Shown here in pieces: positions 31,894 through 42,944 of a DNA stretch of 64,000 bases (the stretch's first letter is position 1; every line of letters starts with the position of its first letter). The notes beneath the pieces were generated by a model. It did not search any database. It saw only the letters and a list, made by a program, of their open reading frames with translations, and was not told where the DNA came from. The position numbers were made by a program, and so were the translations under genes. Origin of the DNA: Lutjanus erythropterus (lineage: Eukaryota > Chordata > Actinopteri > Lutjaniformes > Lutjanidae); assembly GCA_020091685.1 (NCBI GenBank), contig CM034603.1:14041773-14105772 (forward strand), in the 5' to 3' direction.

Positions 31894-34197
31894 TGTAAAG
31901 GATAAGTATAAGAGGATACAGCTATCTCAAAGGTCTCACATGTGGGAGCTGAGACTCCACTCCGAGATAATTCTTGCTGTGTCGTGCAAGATTTCGTCTC
32001 GACAGAAAAGGTTGGGATCATACATTTAAGAGTGTGTGATAAGCAGGGGTGTGGTGCAGAACCTGCAGCTGAACCTGAGCCCATAGTGAATCGTGTTTGT
32101 AGTCGTTTATTATAACCTGAAGCATTTCCCTCCTAAAGCTCAGTTAACCAATCAATGTCATCCTGACACCTGAACACATGAGTCTGGGCCTCCTTTCACA
32201 TGAACTGAGGTGTTGTTCATTAAAAGTGAGAATGTAATCCAGTCCAGCTACAGGAGATGACCCTAAACTGAAATTCTTTAGGAGTACTAGGTGACAGATG
32301 GTGACATATCTTACCCTGCAGTCCCAAGTACACAGAAATCCAAAATTAAGTGAAAACAAACTGCAGTCTGCACTGTCTGCTGTTTCTTCACCTGATACCT
32401 GCAAAGTTAATTATGGCAGAGAGCAGTCTGTCATATATAGTCTAGTATTGACTTAAAGATTGTGGAGGCGAGTAAATATGTTGCCATCAGTATCTTTCTT
32501 GTAAAAATGAGAAAAGAATCTCGCTTTAAGCGGTTTTGTACTGCTTTTCCTGACGAATATGCCCAGGATATCCTGTAGACCCTTTTAACAACCGATCCTC
32601 ATCCCACTTTGTCAAACACAGACATCTTTTGCACACTGATCTGTGTCTCATGCTGATACACAAGGTACCCTTTAGTGGCTGTTCAGACATCACATGGTCA
32701 CAACACATGGTTAACTTTTGGGTAGGTGTCAACAACAACAGATCATGTTAAAATAAGATTATGTTATCTATTATGTTATCTATGTCAAACCTATATTATA
32801 ATCTAATTTTTTTGTGGCTGAAGAACACAAATGTCACATACATCCATGCTTTACAGTCAGAAAAAATGTATTTGTGGCATTTTTGCCATTGTAGTAATGG
32901 AGGTATTGCTAAAGAGCATAAAAAAAGAAAAAAAGAAAGAAAGAATGAAAGAAAAAAAGCTTGCTGTTCAAGTTCCAGGGACACATCCAGGCAACTTCTT
33001 GGTTATGAGCCTTGATCAGGTACTATGAACATTAATGGCAACACTCATACAGAAAAACTGATATGGACCAAAGAACACAGACTGGCAAGTATGAATAAAT
33101 AGTTTGTTGAAGGTAAGCAGCCTTGGAGCAACAGAGTACACAAATTCTTTATAAAATGGATACATTCGTGCTTTGTCTCCATGTTGTTCACTTTCCTGAA
33201 TGTGTAAGCCTGCATAGATGATACAAGGGTCAACATATCAATATATTTTAAAAGAGTCTGTGGTGGGTAATTAATGCTCAGGTGTTCATTGCACATTAAT
33301 TACTGCAGCAGGCAAGAATTTCTTCACTCCAAAGTGAGATATTTACTAAATAAATGAATTGCCTATTCATACCAAATGCACGCTTTCTTTAAAGATATTT
33401 AGATGGCAACACTGAAACTGGGTTGGTGCAGATTCCTCATATGATTTATAGGGTCTTACATGGTTTTTGTATTTACGATTACATTTACAAATAACTTGCA
33501 AGACCAGAAAACACATGTTTTACCATCTTTAAAAAGAAAAAAGTTTAGGAAAAACTTCTGCAGGATTCTCAGTTTAATACTAAAACTTCAAAGTATCAGA
33601 CACTTTCATTAGTGCAACAAAAGATACACCATTTATCCTGTTTTACTTGAGATAGATTTTTTTACTCATGATTTAGTCAGTAAGATGATAGTTTCAGTAG
33701 GAATTTGTGTAATCCTGTAATGCACATTTTACCTGAGGTGTCAGAGGTCAAAGGGCAGTGAAGTACTACTCCAGCAGGCAGAGGGCTCAGAGTTTGTCAA
33801 AAGGGAGGGAGATATTGGCTGTCACAGGAGACCTGTCCTAACCTGAAAATCAACATAATTAGGCCATTTGTTGGAGCCCTTAGAATGACTCATGTTTACA
33901 TTTAATTTGACCGTCCCTCTCCAGCAAAATAGCACTGGTTGTTTCTACAAATGACATACATGTGACCCCAACAAAGAAAAGATTAAAGTTTAAGGAAATT
34001 GTTTTGTGACATTATTGTTTGGCAGCACAAATTGTGTAAAAACTGTTTAAGCTTTAGCAAAAAAAAAAATGCATTTACTTGCAGCCTCTTACTCCTCTTA
34101 ATAAATACACAAAGACAACAGGAAAAGGAAGAGAGGTCTGAAGGAAAATAACAGAAAGAAAAGACTTGGCATGAAAAACTTTTTTTTATTTCTGGAC
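31894..34197. other. unassigned non-coding stretch
   Basis: Contains a (GAAA)-type purine repeat at 32921-32958 and an A-run at about 34059-34070. Short frames (32144-32404, 32526-32738, 33045-33296, all minus) show no motif. A low-complexity lysine-rich frame at 32831-33028 is due to the GAAA repeat. No gene. Confidence 0.45.
32921..32958. repeat. (GAAA)n purine-rich microsatellite
   Basis: Imperfect GAAA units. Confidence 0.9.
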
Positions 34198-34405
34198 AAA
34201 AAAACTACTTGGATAGGTTTAGGAAAAGATCATATATTGTATAACATATAATGTAAATTACATTATAATATACAATAATAGTTAAAGTATGTAACATAAT
34301 TTATGTTAATTTCATACGCTAAAAAGTAAACATCGGTTTCACACCGGACACAAACCCCAGTCTCCTTGATTTCCTGTGTTTTCTGACTCATCCACCCACA
34401 TTTGA
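34198..34405 (+). repeat. interspersed repeat family X, copy 3
   Basis: Shows aaaaaactacttggatagg, tttaggaaaagatcat, a central AT-rich region with a 10-bp-arm palindrome (tataatgtaa-a-ttacattata at about 34239-34260), then acacaaaccccagtctcctt and ctgactcatccaccca. It matches copy 5 (42945-43862) at both ends and runs straight through the position where copy 5 is interrupted by an LTR. Confidence 0.8.
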
Positions 34406-34579
34406 CAGGTTGTGATTCAAAGAGGCTGTGTTCGTTTCAGGAATTAAATTGTCTTTAACCACAGTGTGCTGTCACATCCTCAATAAATACAACGAAGATT
34501 CCTCATTTTCCCTGCAAATACCTTACTTCCTGACTCCTGAAACAATCAAGTATCATCATAGCAGTTTTGTGAAGTAATC
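34406..34579. other. unassigned non-coding sequence
   Basis: No feature recognised. Confidence 0.5.
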
Positions 34580-35010
34580 TGGACACTAACGTGTTGTATT
34601 CTGTCCTGAACTCAGAGCAGTAGTAAAGACTCCAAACTGGTGGACCATTTACTCGTCTGCCTCTTGTTCTCCACAAACTCCTCGGTGGCTAATCAATGGG
34701 TGAGCAACATTAGAGGAGATGTGTAAATGAGTCCAAACGACTGGGCATTCACAGGCCTCATTTCCTCAGTGATTAGATCAGGATCTCCTCCCATACAATG
34801 ATGTTTTCATTATCCTACACTCCTCTCCTCCTTTTCCTCTCTTTTCTCCTTTTATCCATTAGGCGAGGCAGCAAGAGGCCGACAGCACTGTGAAACAATA
34901 ACGCCGGGAGCATCATCGCTGTGAACTGGAAAATGTGATCATCAGATCATCCGACATAAAGAGAAGGTCACCTGAGCACAAAATGAGCTCCGCTGTCAAT
35001 AAATCAATAT
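34580..35010. promoter_or_regulatory. candidate conserved non-coding element
   Basis: A balanced, non-repetitive island with words such as ggtggctaatcaatgggtg, cagtgattagatcagg, gaaacaataacgccggg and gctgtcaataaatcaatat. GATTA/AATCAAT/AACAAT cores suggest homeodomain and SOX-type sites. No coding frame. A pyrimidine run lies at about 34818-34855 inside it. Inference only. Confidence 0.4.
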
Positions 35011-35494
35011 CGACTCTTGTCATATCTGAGCAAAAAAAATTGAAAACACTGAAAAGTGCTGATAGTCAGAGGATTATATGAGTCACCACACTGGTTTGAA
35101 TATAATAATACTTTTTCTTTGGATTAAAACACAATTTTCAATCGAAAATGGAGTTGTAGCTGAGTAGAGATTCTCATCCTCTGTGTGTCTGCTCTCTCTC
35201 GTATAGAAGAGAATACATTGTCTAACATTCAAGGGGAGAAAATGAACAGATTCAAGTCCATAACCAGCTTCTAGAGTGTTAATAGTGTTGGATGACGGAT
35301 AATTATGTTAATGATGGTTTATTATACTAATACACATGCTGGTGGTCCTGGATTTAAATTTCACAATTTAAAGCTGCATTAGTAAGTTTGATTGTCCACC
35401 TGGGAGCACAACGCAGCTCTGACATACTTCATAAAGCTGTTGTGTTAGCATGTTAGCGAACAACAGCCTGCTTTGATATACAGAGCAACATCAT
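35011..35494. other. unassigned non-coding sequence
   Basis: AT-rich, nothing recognised. Confidence 0.5.
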
Positions 35495-35750
35495 TCAAAT
35501 TTTTTTATGCCTCCACGCTATGAGCCTTGAGGTAATTTCTTCAAACTTGGCACAAATGTCCACATGGACTCAAAAAATGAACTGATTTGTTTGTGGTGGT
35601 TAAAGGTCAAAGGTCAAAGTGACCTCACATCCATCTCACTCTTATGAACACAATATCTCAGGAATGAATTTGGTACAGGCGTGCACTTGGACTCAAGGAT
35701 GAACTGTTGGTGGTCAAAGGTCGCTGTGACCTCACAAAACAATTTCACAC
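35495..35750 (+). repeat. interspersed repeat family E copy 1, with internal units and nuclear-receptor-like sites
   Basis: Two diverged internal units each carry an atttcttcaaacttgg-like block, a ggactcaa..atgaact block and a ggtcaaaggtc...tgacctcac block. A second copy lies at 58790-59110. AGGTCAAAGGTCA (DR1) is at 35604-35616, directly overlapping AGGTCA-AAG-TGACCT (35611-35625), a perfect palindromic oestrogen-response-element consensus. The second unit has AGGTCG-CTG-TGACCT (35718-35732). The family is a frequent percomorph repeat. Functional binding is not shown. Confidence 0.8.
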
Positions 35751-36832
35751 CATGGAGCTGGAGAGTAACTACTTACTACTACTAGTTACTCGTAATTAAA
35801 TTACAAAATAAATGTAATCAGTTACAATTAGTAAAAAAAAGTAAATAAATTACAGTAACTTATCTAAATGTTAGTGATTACAAAGGTGTTACATCTGAAT
35901 ATTATTTTCAGGTTGCTTGGTGGAGATCTGCACTCTACTGAGTGTACTAACATACAGTGGTATTTGTGTCTACTTGATTAATTTGGGTCCAGTATTTGCT
36001 GTGGTTTTAGCTCTACTTGGTCTCCACAAACTCCCGAGGAAAAATATCTCACTCTTTATCCTATTGTACAATATGTTAGATATTCTGTTGTGTTTACCAG
36101 CTAGTTGCCATTGTAAGTGTGATTTTCTGCCACTTGGTGGTGGTCAGGTAGTGTGCAGGGTATTTGTTGGAGCTTTTTGGAGCTATATAAGCTGCTGCCT
36201 GTTCCTCTTGAACTGGTAACATGCTATATAAGATATATGAGATATTTGAGACACTCATCCAGGTAGTAAACATGCTGTAAAACCGAACTTTGAAATTTAA
36301 ACATATTCAGGCATGTATTCATATATTTTTTATTTTATTTTATTTAAATGAAACAATCCCAGTGAGATATGTTATATTGTATGCCTCCCTGTTTTAATTC
36401 AAGCTTATTTTTCATCAGAAAGTCCAAAAGCAGTGTTAATCTTATAGAGTCATCTTGCATTTAGTTGAATACAATATTTCAAGTGTCAATTAGCTGTTTT
36501 TAGTGTACCCACTTTCCCCTCAGTGTGCTTTATGTACAAGTAGTGAATTTGTGTTTCCCTAAATAAATTCTGAAGTTCCTCCAGTGAACAGCAATAAGAA
36601 AAATACACATTCATATCAAATGGAAATGTCAGGCACATAATCAGTAGTTGTAATTTTGTTCATAAAGCATATATTTCAACACAGAATTTGCAGGCTTTCA
36701 GTCTGTAAACATTTAAATGATATATGAAAAGTGTATTTATAGTCTTTTGCCGGTGTCTTCTTCTTCCTTCTCTATCCATCTTCATCTTCTGTACATGTTC
36801 CACTCAATCTCTCCCTCTCTGTCTTTTTTACC
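35751..36832. other. unassigned stretch with a 100-codon hydrophobic open frame
   Basis: The left part (35770-35880) has repeated ttactagtta / gtaattac-type words, like the ends of some fish DNA transposons. The plus frame 35917-36219 predicts a Leu/Cys-rich hydrophobic chain. I recognise no family, and the frame probably belongs to a repeat rather than a gene. (TTTTA)-like sequence occurs at about 36329-36345. Confidence 0.35.
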
Positions 36833-36888
36833 CAATTCAATATTCTTTATTGGCAAGAGTGTTTTTATATAAGCAATACTGCTAAACT
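36833..36888 (-). mobile_element. LINE-like 3' tail (short)
   Basis: On the minus strand, a tail ending cttgccaataaagaatattg followed by AATTG resembles the GCCAATAAAGC..TTGAATTG end of teleost L2-type elements. Only about 55 bp, so the assignment is tentative. Confidence 0.4.
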
Positions 36889-38129
36889 GTCTGGCCGTGT
36901 GTCCCCAGCTACACGGCGTAAGTTCCTGTTACAGACTATATTTACCTGACTGTGCCACAGAAATATCTGACAGCTTCAGATATCTGCCTTCAGTAGCTGA
37001 CCTGCTCGTTGTAATGGGGAGATTGTTCCTGATTGCATTGATCTGAAACTATATTTAGAAGCCAGCAGTGTACAAAACATTTATCAGTGTCTGCAAGCTG
37101 CTTCAGCTCAGGAGAATACTCAGCCTGTCTGATTTATTCTTTCTTTTTTTTTTTAGCTTTTGGCATTTGTTTTCTGCCTTTTTTTATTTGTCTCCAAGGA
37201 ACAGCAGTGATGTTTCTCTTCAGTGGCTGTGTGTTGTTTTAGGTTTGAACCCAGTGACTGTGGGAAACTGGGCGAATTCCAATGAGTTCTTCTTCTTCAC
37301 TGCTTAAAAACTGATGGAGGAGCTTTTAAAGTGCTGGAGTCTGTCTCATCAAATATCAAGCATCAAATATGAGCCAGTCAATGAAGCTCACTGCTGATAT
37401 GATGGAGGTTTCTCCTTTATAACAGTAAAAGATAGACCCTATTTATTCATTCAATTTCACTTTAATCAACCATTTTAAACACGTGAATCTTTTTTTTGCT
37501 GCAGGTCATATAGTTATGGTGTTCTGTGATGTTTGAGATGTGGTTTGACGGGAATATCTGGTTAAACACTGAATACTCTGAGCCTCTGAGCCTGCATCAG
37601 TCTGGGTTCAGGTCCATGCATAGCACTGTTTCAGTCATCACTTGAGCTGTGAACGACATTGTCAGTGTCTTGGACACAAAAAAAAAAAAAAAAAATGAAC
37701 AAACGAAAAAAGTTTCTTACCCAGGGTTCAAATTTGGGTCCACTTCTCTTTTTTTTAATTCAGCTTTCTGGGCCTGTTTTAAATATCCCTTTCAATAATC
37801 AGCACATGCTTGATTTCATGAGTAATGGTGGGGGGTAAACCTTCACTGGGGTCCTCAGGTGGGTACCTTCCTTCACTGGTGTTTTGCACTCTCACCAGTT
37901 GGTAGTGTCTTGTTGAATATTACCTGAGTGGTTACCAAACTGTTGTCGCAAGAAAGAGGAATACTTATCAGACACAACACTGTGAGAGTTTTCTAAAATT
38001 TTCTGCCCTCCAGTGATTCAAGCCAACCTTTCAAGTCTTGCTGTAGGAGACTGACACCTGCTGTGATGCCTTCATCCGCTGTTTCTTCAAGGCCCTTCTC
38101 CCTGTAATGTAATGGTCATTAATATTATT
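36889..38129. other. unassigned non-coding stretch
   Basis: A poly-A run lies at 37678-37695. The plus frame 37068-37307 has no motif. No classified repeat. Confidence 0.45.
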
Positions 38130-38945
38130 TTTAAATTTTTATCCAATTGTGTTTGAATGCACATAAAACTAATCTATGTATTTCCAGTATACACAGATCC
38201 AACATTGAGCAAGTTACAGAATATATGCACCTTGGTATTTGAGTTGATGAAAAACTTTATGATCAAACTCTGACAAAAAAATAAAAAAGTTTATATAGAA
38301 ACAGAGTTGACTTCCCTATGTTTAGCAGGGAAATGATAATTGAAGCTATTTTTTGCAGCATGCCTCTGCCTCAAATGTCAAGCCCCTGGATGATATCATT
38401 TTGCACTCAGGTTTATTGCTGGTGATGGTTATAATACTCACCATTGCATCTTATATAATAAAGCTGGGTGGTCCTCTGTCTCAAAGACAGAATAAACATA
38501 TGAAGTCTATCCCTGGGAAACTGCCACCATACATTTCGTCTTTGTTAGTTTGGTCTTCTGGACCTTATCAAACACTATCCAGTGACTGGCTTTCCCTGCA
38601 AGTCCCCCGAGTTTTTACTGAACTTGGAAGATCTGTGCTGATCTGGAACTCCAATATTCTGGTATCCCAAGGTGAATTCAAATCCATGATCAATAACCAC
38701 ACTGCCTCTGTTTGTACCTGTTTTACTTGAATTGTTTTAGTATTTGTATCTTGTATTTGTAAAATGTTCATAATGTTTTAATTGCTTTCTTTTACCTTGT
38801 ATTTTTCATGATTTTTATCTATCTTTTTGTATCTTTTAAACCATTGTTTACTCGACATCATTGTAAATGAGCCCAGTCCTCAATGATTTTTCAAGTTTGA
38901 ATAATGCTTATATATACTTAACATATTTTGTCAATAAAAAAAAAC
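38130..38945 (+). pseudogene. 5'-truncated LINE: reverse transcriptase C-terminus and 3' UTR, frame-shifted
   Basis: Coding traces appear in order. The first is a Y-M-H-L-G-I/DEKL block at about 38198-38260 (family: YKYLGIWxDEKL). Next come YRN (about 38298), the HASASNVKPLDDII block (about 38357), GDGYNTHHCILYNKAGWSS in a second frame (about 38420-38476), and GKLPPYISSLLVWSSGPYQT back in the first frame (about 38515). LQVPRVFTELGRS and GEFKSMI follow, ending at the stop at 38728. The order and spacing match the C-terminal third of fish non-LTR polyproteins. At least two frameshifts and a stop show it is dead. An AT-rich 3' UTR runs to an A-rich end near 38945. The clade is not fixed. Confidence 0.85.
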
Positions 38946-39129
38946 TGTCATATGAAAATATGGTTGTGAAAAATGTTGGTATACTGGGAGGTTTAACATG
39001 TAAGAAATGAATATCTGCCTTTAAAAAGCAATGTCTAACAATCGCCTGCACACATACATGCAATATACACACCAACTTGCACAGACATAACCAGTCATTG
39101 GCAGATACATACAGACAAACATATAGATT
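38946..39129. other. unassigned non-coding sequence
   Basis: Short CA-containing patch at about 39050-39085; nothing else. Confidence 0.5.
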
Positions 39130-39350
39130 TTCATCTTACACAGAGGATTAAGATGCTGGGTCTTGTCTATGCACGTTGAGACAGCATGAGTAACCTAATC
39201 TCATTATAACCGCAAGGGAGTCATTTCAATGAAGATGTCAGTTTATTTCTGTGGAGCCGCCTGGACTTCTGTCAGAGCTGAACTTGTACATCTTAATTAC
39301 TGATTTCATCAGCGATGAGTCTCAAAGTCTTATCTTTGTACAAACAAATA
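39130..39350. promoter_or_regulatory. candidate conserved non-coding element
   Basis: A non-repetitive block with catcttaattactgatttc, gtaacctaatctcattat and tggagccgcctgg. The TAATTA core is a homeodomain consensus. No coding frame. Inference. Confidence 0.3.
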
Positions 39351-39829
39351 AAAAAAAAGAGATCTGCCAGTGGGGGTGAGATAAGTTTGCCTTTTCTGAT
39401 GTAAATCAGCAATGCAAATCCACTGCACGTATGTTGTTGAGCGGAGTGACATCATCCTCAAACAGCTGGAGTCTTTTGTTTGATTTGGAATTAAGTTTTG
39501 CCTTCCTTTCCAACATTTTCAAAGAAAATATTGTTATTCTTCATGTGCTACATAACTTCAAGTCAGAAGTATAAAGTTAAAGCTGGAGGCTGATAGAGTT
39601 GATAGAGTTCAGTGGCTACAGTACAGCACATCAGGTTTCAATGTACACTTTTTAAATTCAAGACTTTTTTTTAGTTTTTGTTTGGTCTAGCAGGATATCT
39701 ATAACACTATTTATACAATTTAGTGGAAAACTACACAATGAGCACAGGAACAAAATCAAGGAAATTGGGAAATAAGTCATATTGGGACATATAATTTTGC
39801 TATTTTTTCATTTATATATATATTTTATT
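39351..39829. other. unassigned non-coding sequence
   Basis: AT-rich, with a TATATA run at about 39814-39824. Confidence 0.5.
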
Positions 39830-39915
39830 ATTAAACCATTATTTAACCTGGAGTTCCTTGAGACTAAAATCTTTTTGGAGGGAGACCTGACCCAGGAAGT
39901 GCACCATTACAAAGC
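39830..39915 (-). mobile_element. LINE-like 3' tail, family B copy 2
   Basis: The minus strand reads cctgggtcaggtctccctcc, aaaaagattttagtctcaag, then ccaggttaaataatggttt. This matches 44396-44500 in opposite orientation and 16965-17040 in the same orientation. Confidence 0.7.
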
Positions 39916-40317
39916 CCTCACTTCAGCTAATTAAAGGCATAAATCCCCAAAAATATTTGGCTTGTGTATACAACTTGCCAGTCAGTCAAGACCACATGTC
40001 AAGACCAAGTTTGTCATAACACCTTTCAGATCGCAAAAGACAGTACACAACCAGTGTATCTTCTGTAATACTTAACATTCAACACGGTCAAGGCAGTGCA
40101 TAAAATAGTAACAAAATATCTATTAGATTTGTGTACATGGACATGGATTTTCTATGACTTTTCCTTTTTTTTTGACACTTCACATGACTTTCAGTCTGCT
40201 GCATTATACACTGTCATTCTTCATTCCATGGTCAAGTTGACAATAATAATATGCAACACCCTGCTGCACTTGCAAAAATAAAACAGGCTGTGAAACATTT
40301 CAGGTGACAGTTGCAGT
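39916..40317. other. unassigned non-coding sequence
   Basis: A 61-codon plus frame (40096-40281) with no motif. Nothing supported. Confidence 0.45.
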
Positions 40318-40560
40318 TTGGTTTGATTTAGGCACCAAAACTGCTTGGTTAAGATTAGGTAATGATCATGGCTTGGGTTAAAATAACTCCTTCCTTAAAA
40401 CAATCAACACTGACATTGACGTTGACTATGTTTCAACCTTTCCGCCGAAGGACATAATGTTTTTTTGGAGAGTGGTCCGAGACCACCCGTTTAGGACAGA
40501 CCAGAGAAAAATTGTTTGGTCTGCATCAGAGTTCAAGCCCGGTGTTCACAGCAACCCAAA
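40318..40560 (+). repeat. interspersed repeat family X, copy 4
   Basis: Shows gatttaggcaccaaaactgc, ttggttaagattaggtaatg, atcatggcttgggttaaaat. The 3' half has diverged, but gttcaagcccggtgttcac fits the family end. It reads uninterrupted across the LTR insertion point of copy 5. Confidence 0.7.
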
Positions 40561-41899
40561 TTAACCACACCAGAAGGATGGTGTGGATCTGTCCTTCAAT
40601 TCTTAAATAACAAGGGGCCATAATGTATTAACAAAGTATTTGCATTGAGGTGGTTGGTAATCACTGATACATCACTTAAAAAGACCAATCAAAAAGCCAT
40701 TGCAGGATGTCATCAAGGTAAGCCATTAATAAACTCTACTGTTTGCACAAGTTAACAGCTTGGAGTTAAATTCATTTATTATCTGTTAACTTGCAGCCCT
40801 GTTTGCCTCTTGCCCACCATATGTTGAAGTGAACTATCGCAGCTTTTTCAGTATATTCTGCTATGGAACTGGCTCTTCATCGCATGGAAAAGGAAATGTG
40901 TAAAACACATTTAAAAGCTTTATTTTCCAGGATGAAAGAACCTCTTAGGCCTTGAAATAAGTCATCAGTTCAACACAGTGATGTACAATGACTTGAAGCT
41001 GCATACACACAAAAACAGACTCGCAAACATAAATGCAGAATACAGAGATGACCAAACACATAATTTTTCTTTGAAGTGTTCTTGATTGTGTTATTTTATC
41101 ATCAGTGCATTTCTCTGTAAAGCACTTAAGTCTTATACAAAATACAACATTTTATTATCTGTGTTATAACCACACACAGAATGAAGCCTGATATTTCTGC
41201 ATTTTTCAGATTTCTGCTTTTATGAAATAGTGACAAAACTATTTTGACCTTCAAAGTATGTGAGCACAGTCTCACACATTATTTGGATGTACATGAGCAC
41301 ACGCACTCACAGATACATACTGTATTTGTGCAGGCAAAATGATTGAAATTCTTCAAATTTCAGCTCATATGAAACAGTAGGCAGCATGATGTCCTCGGGG
41401 AGCAGAGAGGAGTTGAGTTACATGCAGTTTAAGTGTCTCCCTGCTGCATGGTGTGTTCCATTATGTTACTCCTGCCAACAATAAAGAGCACAGAGGCCTG
41501 ATATGCTGAGCTAGCACTCCTAGTTCCCCATTTTCCCCTGTATTAAGGAAGAAAGTTCAAATCCAGAGATGCACTGAAACACTAGCAAACATCCGAGGAA
41601 GAAATACTGAGGGGCAGATGAAAGATTGTTAGAATTTATATCAGTACGTGTACAGCTCTTGTAACAGTTTGTGTAGAATAAAAATGTACCTATAAAGAAT
41701 AATGTAAACCTCCCTCAAAACCGATAAATATAACTTTCTGTGAACCCAAAGCACATCATGACTTCCACTTCAGTTGTGAGCTAAATTGATTTCTTGATCA
41801 TCCAAATGTCGTTGTAGGATTTAGCAAGAACACATACTGTCAGTGATGTGAAGCACCTGAAACTAGGCTTTGACAGTATTGTCCATTTGCACCAGCAGT
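40561..41899. other. unassigned non-coding stretch
   Basis: AT-rich, with no gene and no classified repeat. Confidence 0.5.
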
Positions 41900-41910
41900 A
41901 TCAGGACAAT

Positions 41911-42040
41911 CAGTGCCATCTACAGGCAACAGAAGTAGCAGCAGTTTAGACCCACAGCTGCATTACACAGAGGTTGCCCTCTATAGGCAATGGCAATAAT
42001 AGTCTCAGCAATTATGATAGTCGCACCTCCTGCTGGCAAT
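41911..42040. repeat. three diverged copies of a GCC(A/C)TCTAyAGGCAA-type motif
   Basis: gtgccatctacaggcaac (41913), gttgccctctataggcaa (41973) and gcacctcctgctggcaat (42023) are spaced about 60 and 50 bp apart in one orientation. Each partly resembles the CTCF core on the minus strand (GCGCCCCCTGGTGG); the third matches 11 of 14. Whether these are protein sites or a decayed minisatellite is open. Confidence 0.45.
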
Positions 42041-42208
42041 AATTGTTGCAACTGCACGTTAACTTGATCAAATTAGTATGTAATAAAAAATGATAAACCT
42101 AAAGAATTATTCCATGACTCTGCAGTTCCCCTCAGGTGTATAAAAGAAAATGTGAATGCCTTTCTGCTCACTTTATCATTTTTAGCCGCAGCAGGCAGCC
42201 GTTTTGTA
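42041..42208. other. unassigned non-coding sequence
   Basis: No feature recognised. Confidence 0.5.
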
Positions 42209-42532
42209 GGGTGATGAGCTCAAACAGCAAGAGGGAGCTCAGAATAGAGCTACGTCTCCTTTTGTGTCTAAAGGAGCAAGTTTACGTGGTTCGGGCATCT
42301 GATCAGGATGCCTCCTGTGCGACTTGCCTTGGAGATTTTCCGGGCACATCTGACTGGTAGGAGACTTAGAACATGATGTAGGGATTATACATTTCATCTG
42401 GCCAGAGAACGCCTTGGGATCCCCCACGACAAGCTAGAAAATGTTGATGGGGAAAGGGCAACCTGGACAACTTGCTTAGCCTGCTACTACCACAGCTGAC
42501 CCTGAATAAGCAGAAGATGATGGATGGGTGGC
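42209..42532 (+). pseudogene. 5'-truncated RTE-type LINE, Rex3-like 3' end
   Basis: A plus frame shows WFGHLIRMPP (about 42279-42308), then LEIFRAHLTGRR, ARERLGIPHDKLE and a stop near the end, followed by gaataagcagaagatgatgg and atgggtgg. These are the C-terminal signatures and short GATG-type tail I associate with teleost Rex3/RTE elements. Internal stops (at least three) make it non-functional. L2-type assignment is the alternative for the family name. It is a LINE end in either case. Confidence 0.75.
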
Positions 42533-42944
42533 ATTTTCAGCAAAAAATCTAATAAACCCATTGTGCACTACTGCACAGCAAAAAATGGCAAAGTGACTAT
42601 GTTTTATTAGACACCAAAAACGAGCAAAACGGCAAGTGCATATTGGATTTATGTTTTTCAGGTGGCCATAAACAAGACTTTGAGTTAATGTTCTAATCTT
42701 CTTGTGTTATAAGGTGATAATATGTCAGTGTTGTGGTTTTTGCTTGTTGTGCTGCTTCAGACTGGCCAAAAATCTGTTGGTGCCAACACCCTCTCATTCT
42801 TAGCTCATCAAATACAGCAGTTTGGTCAGTGACCCTCCACTTGAAACTGACACTGCAACAGTTTGGCATGTGTGGGGCACCACAGTCAAGTTAGCAATAA
42901 CAAATATGTGGGCGGGACTTTCAAAATAAAGTTACAAGAAGTAC
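42533..42944. other. unassigned non-coding sequence
   Basis: Nothing recognised. Confidence 0.5.

Noticed and set aside
35917-36219. 100-codon frame resembling a membrane protein
   Set aside because: Leu/Cys-rich from T/G-rich sequence, no family recognised, preceded by transposon-like TTACTAGTTA words. Kept only as an unassigned stretch.
39814-39824. TATATATA as a promoter TATA box
   Set aside because: Microsatellite-like AT run without a transcript, initiator or gene downstream.
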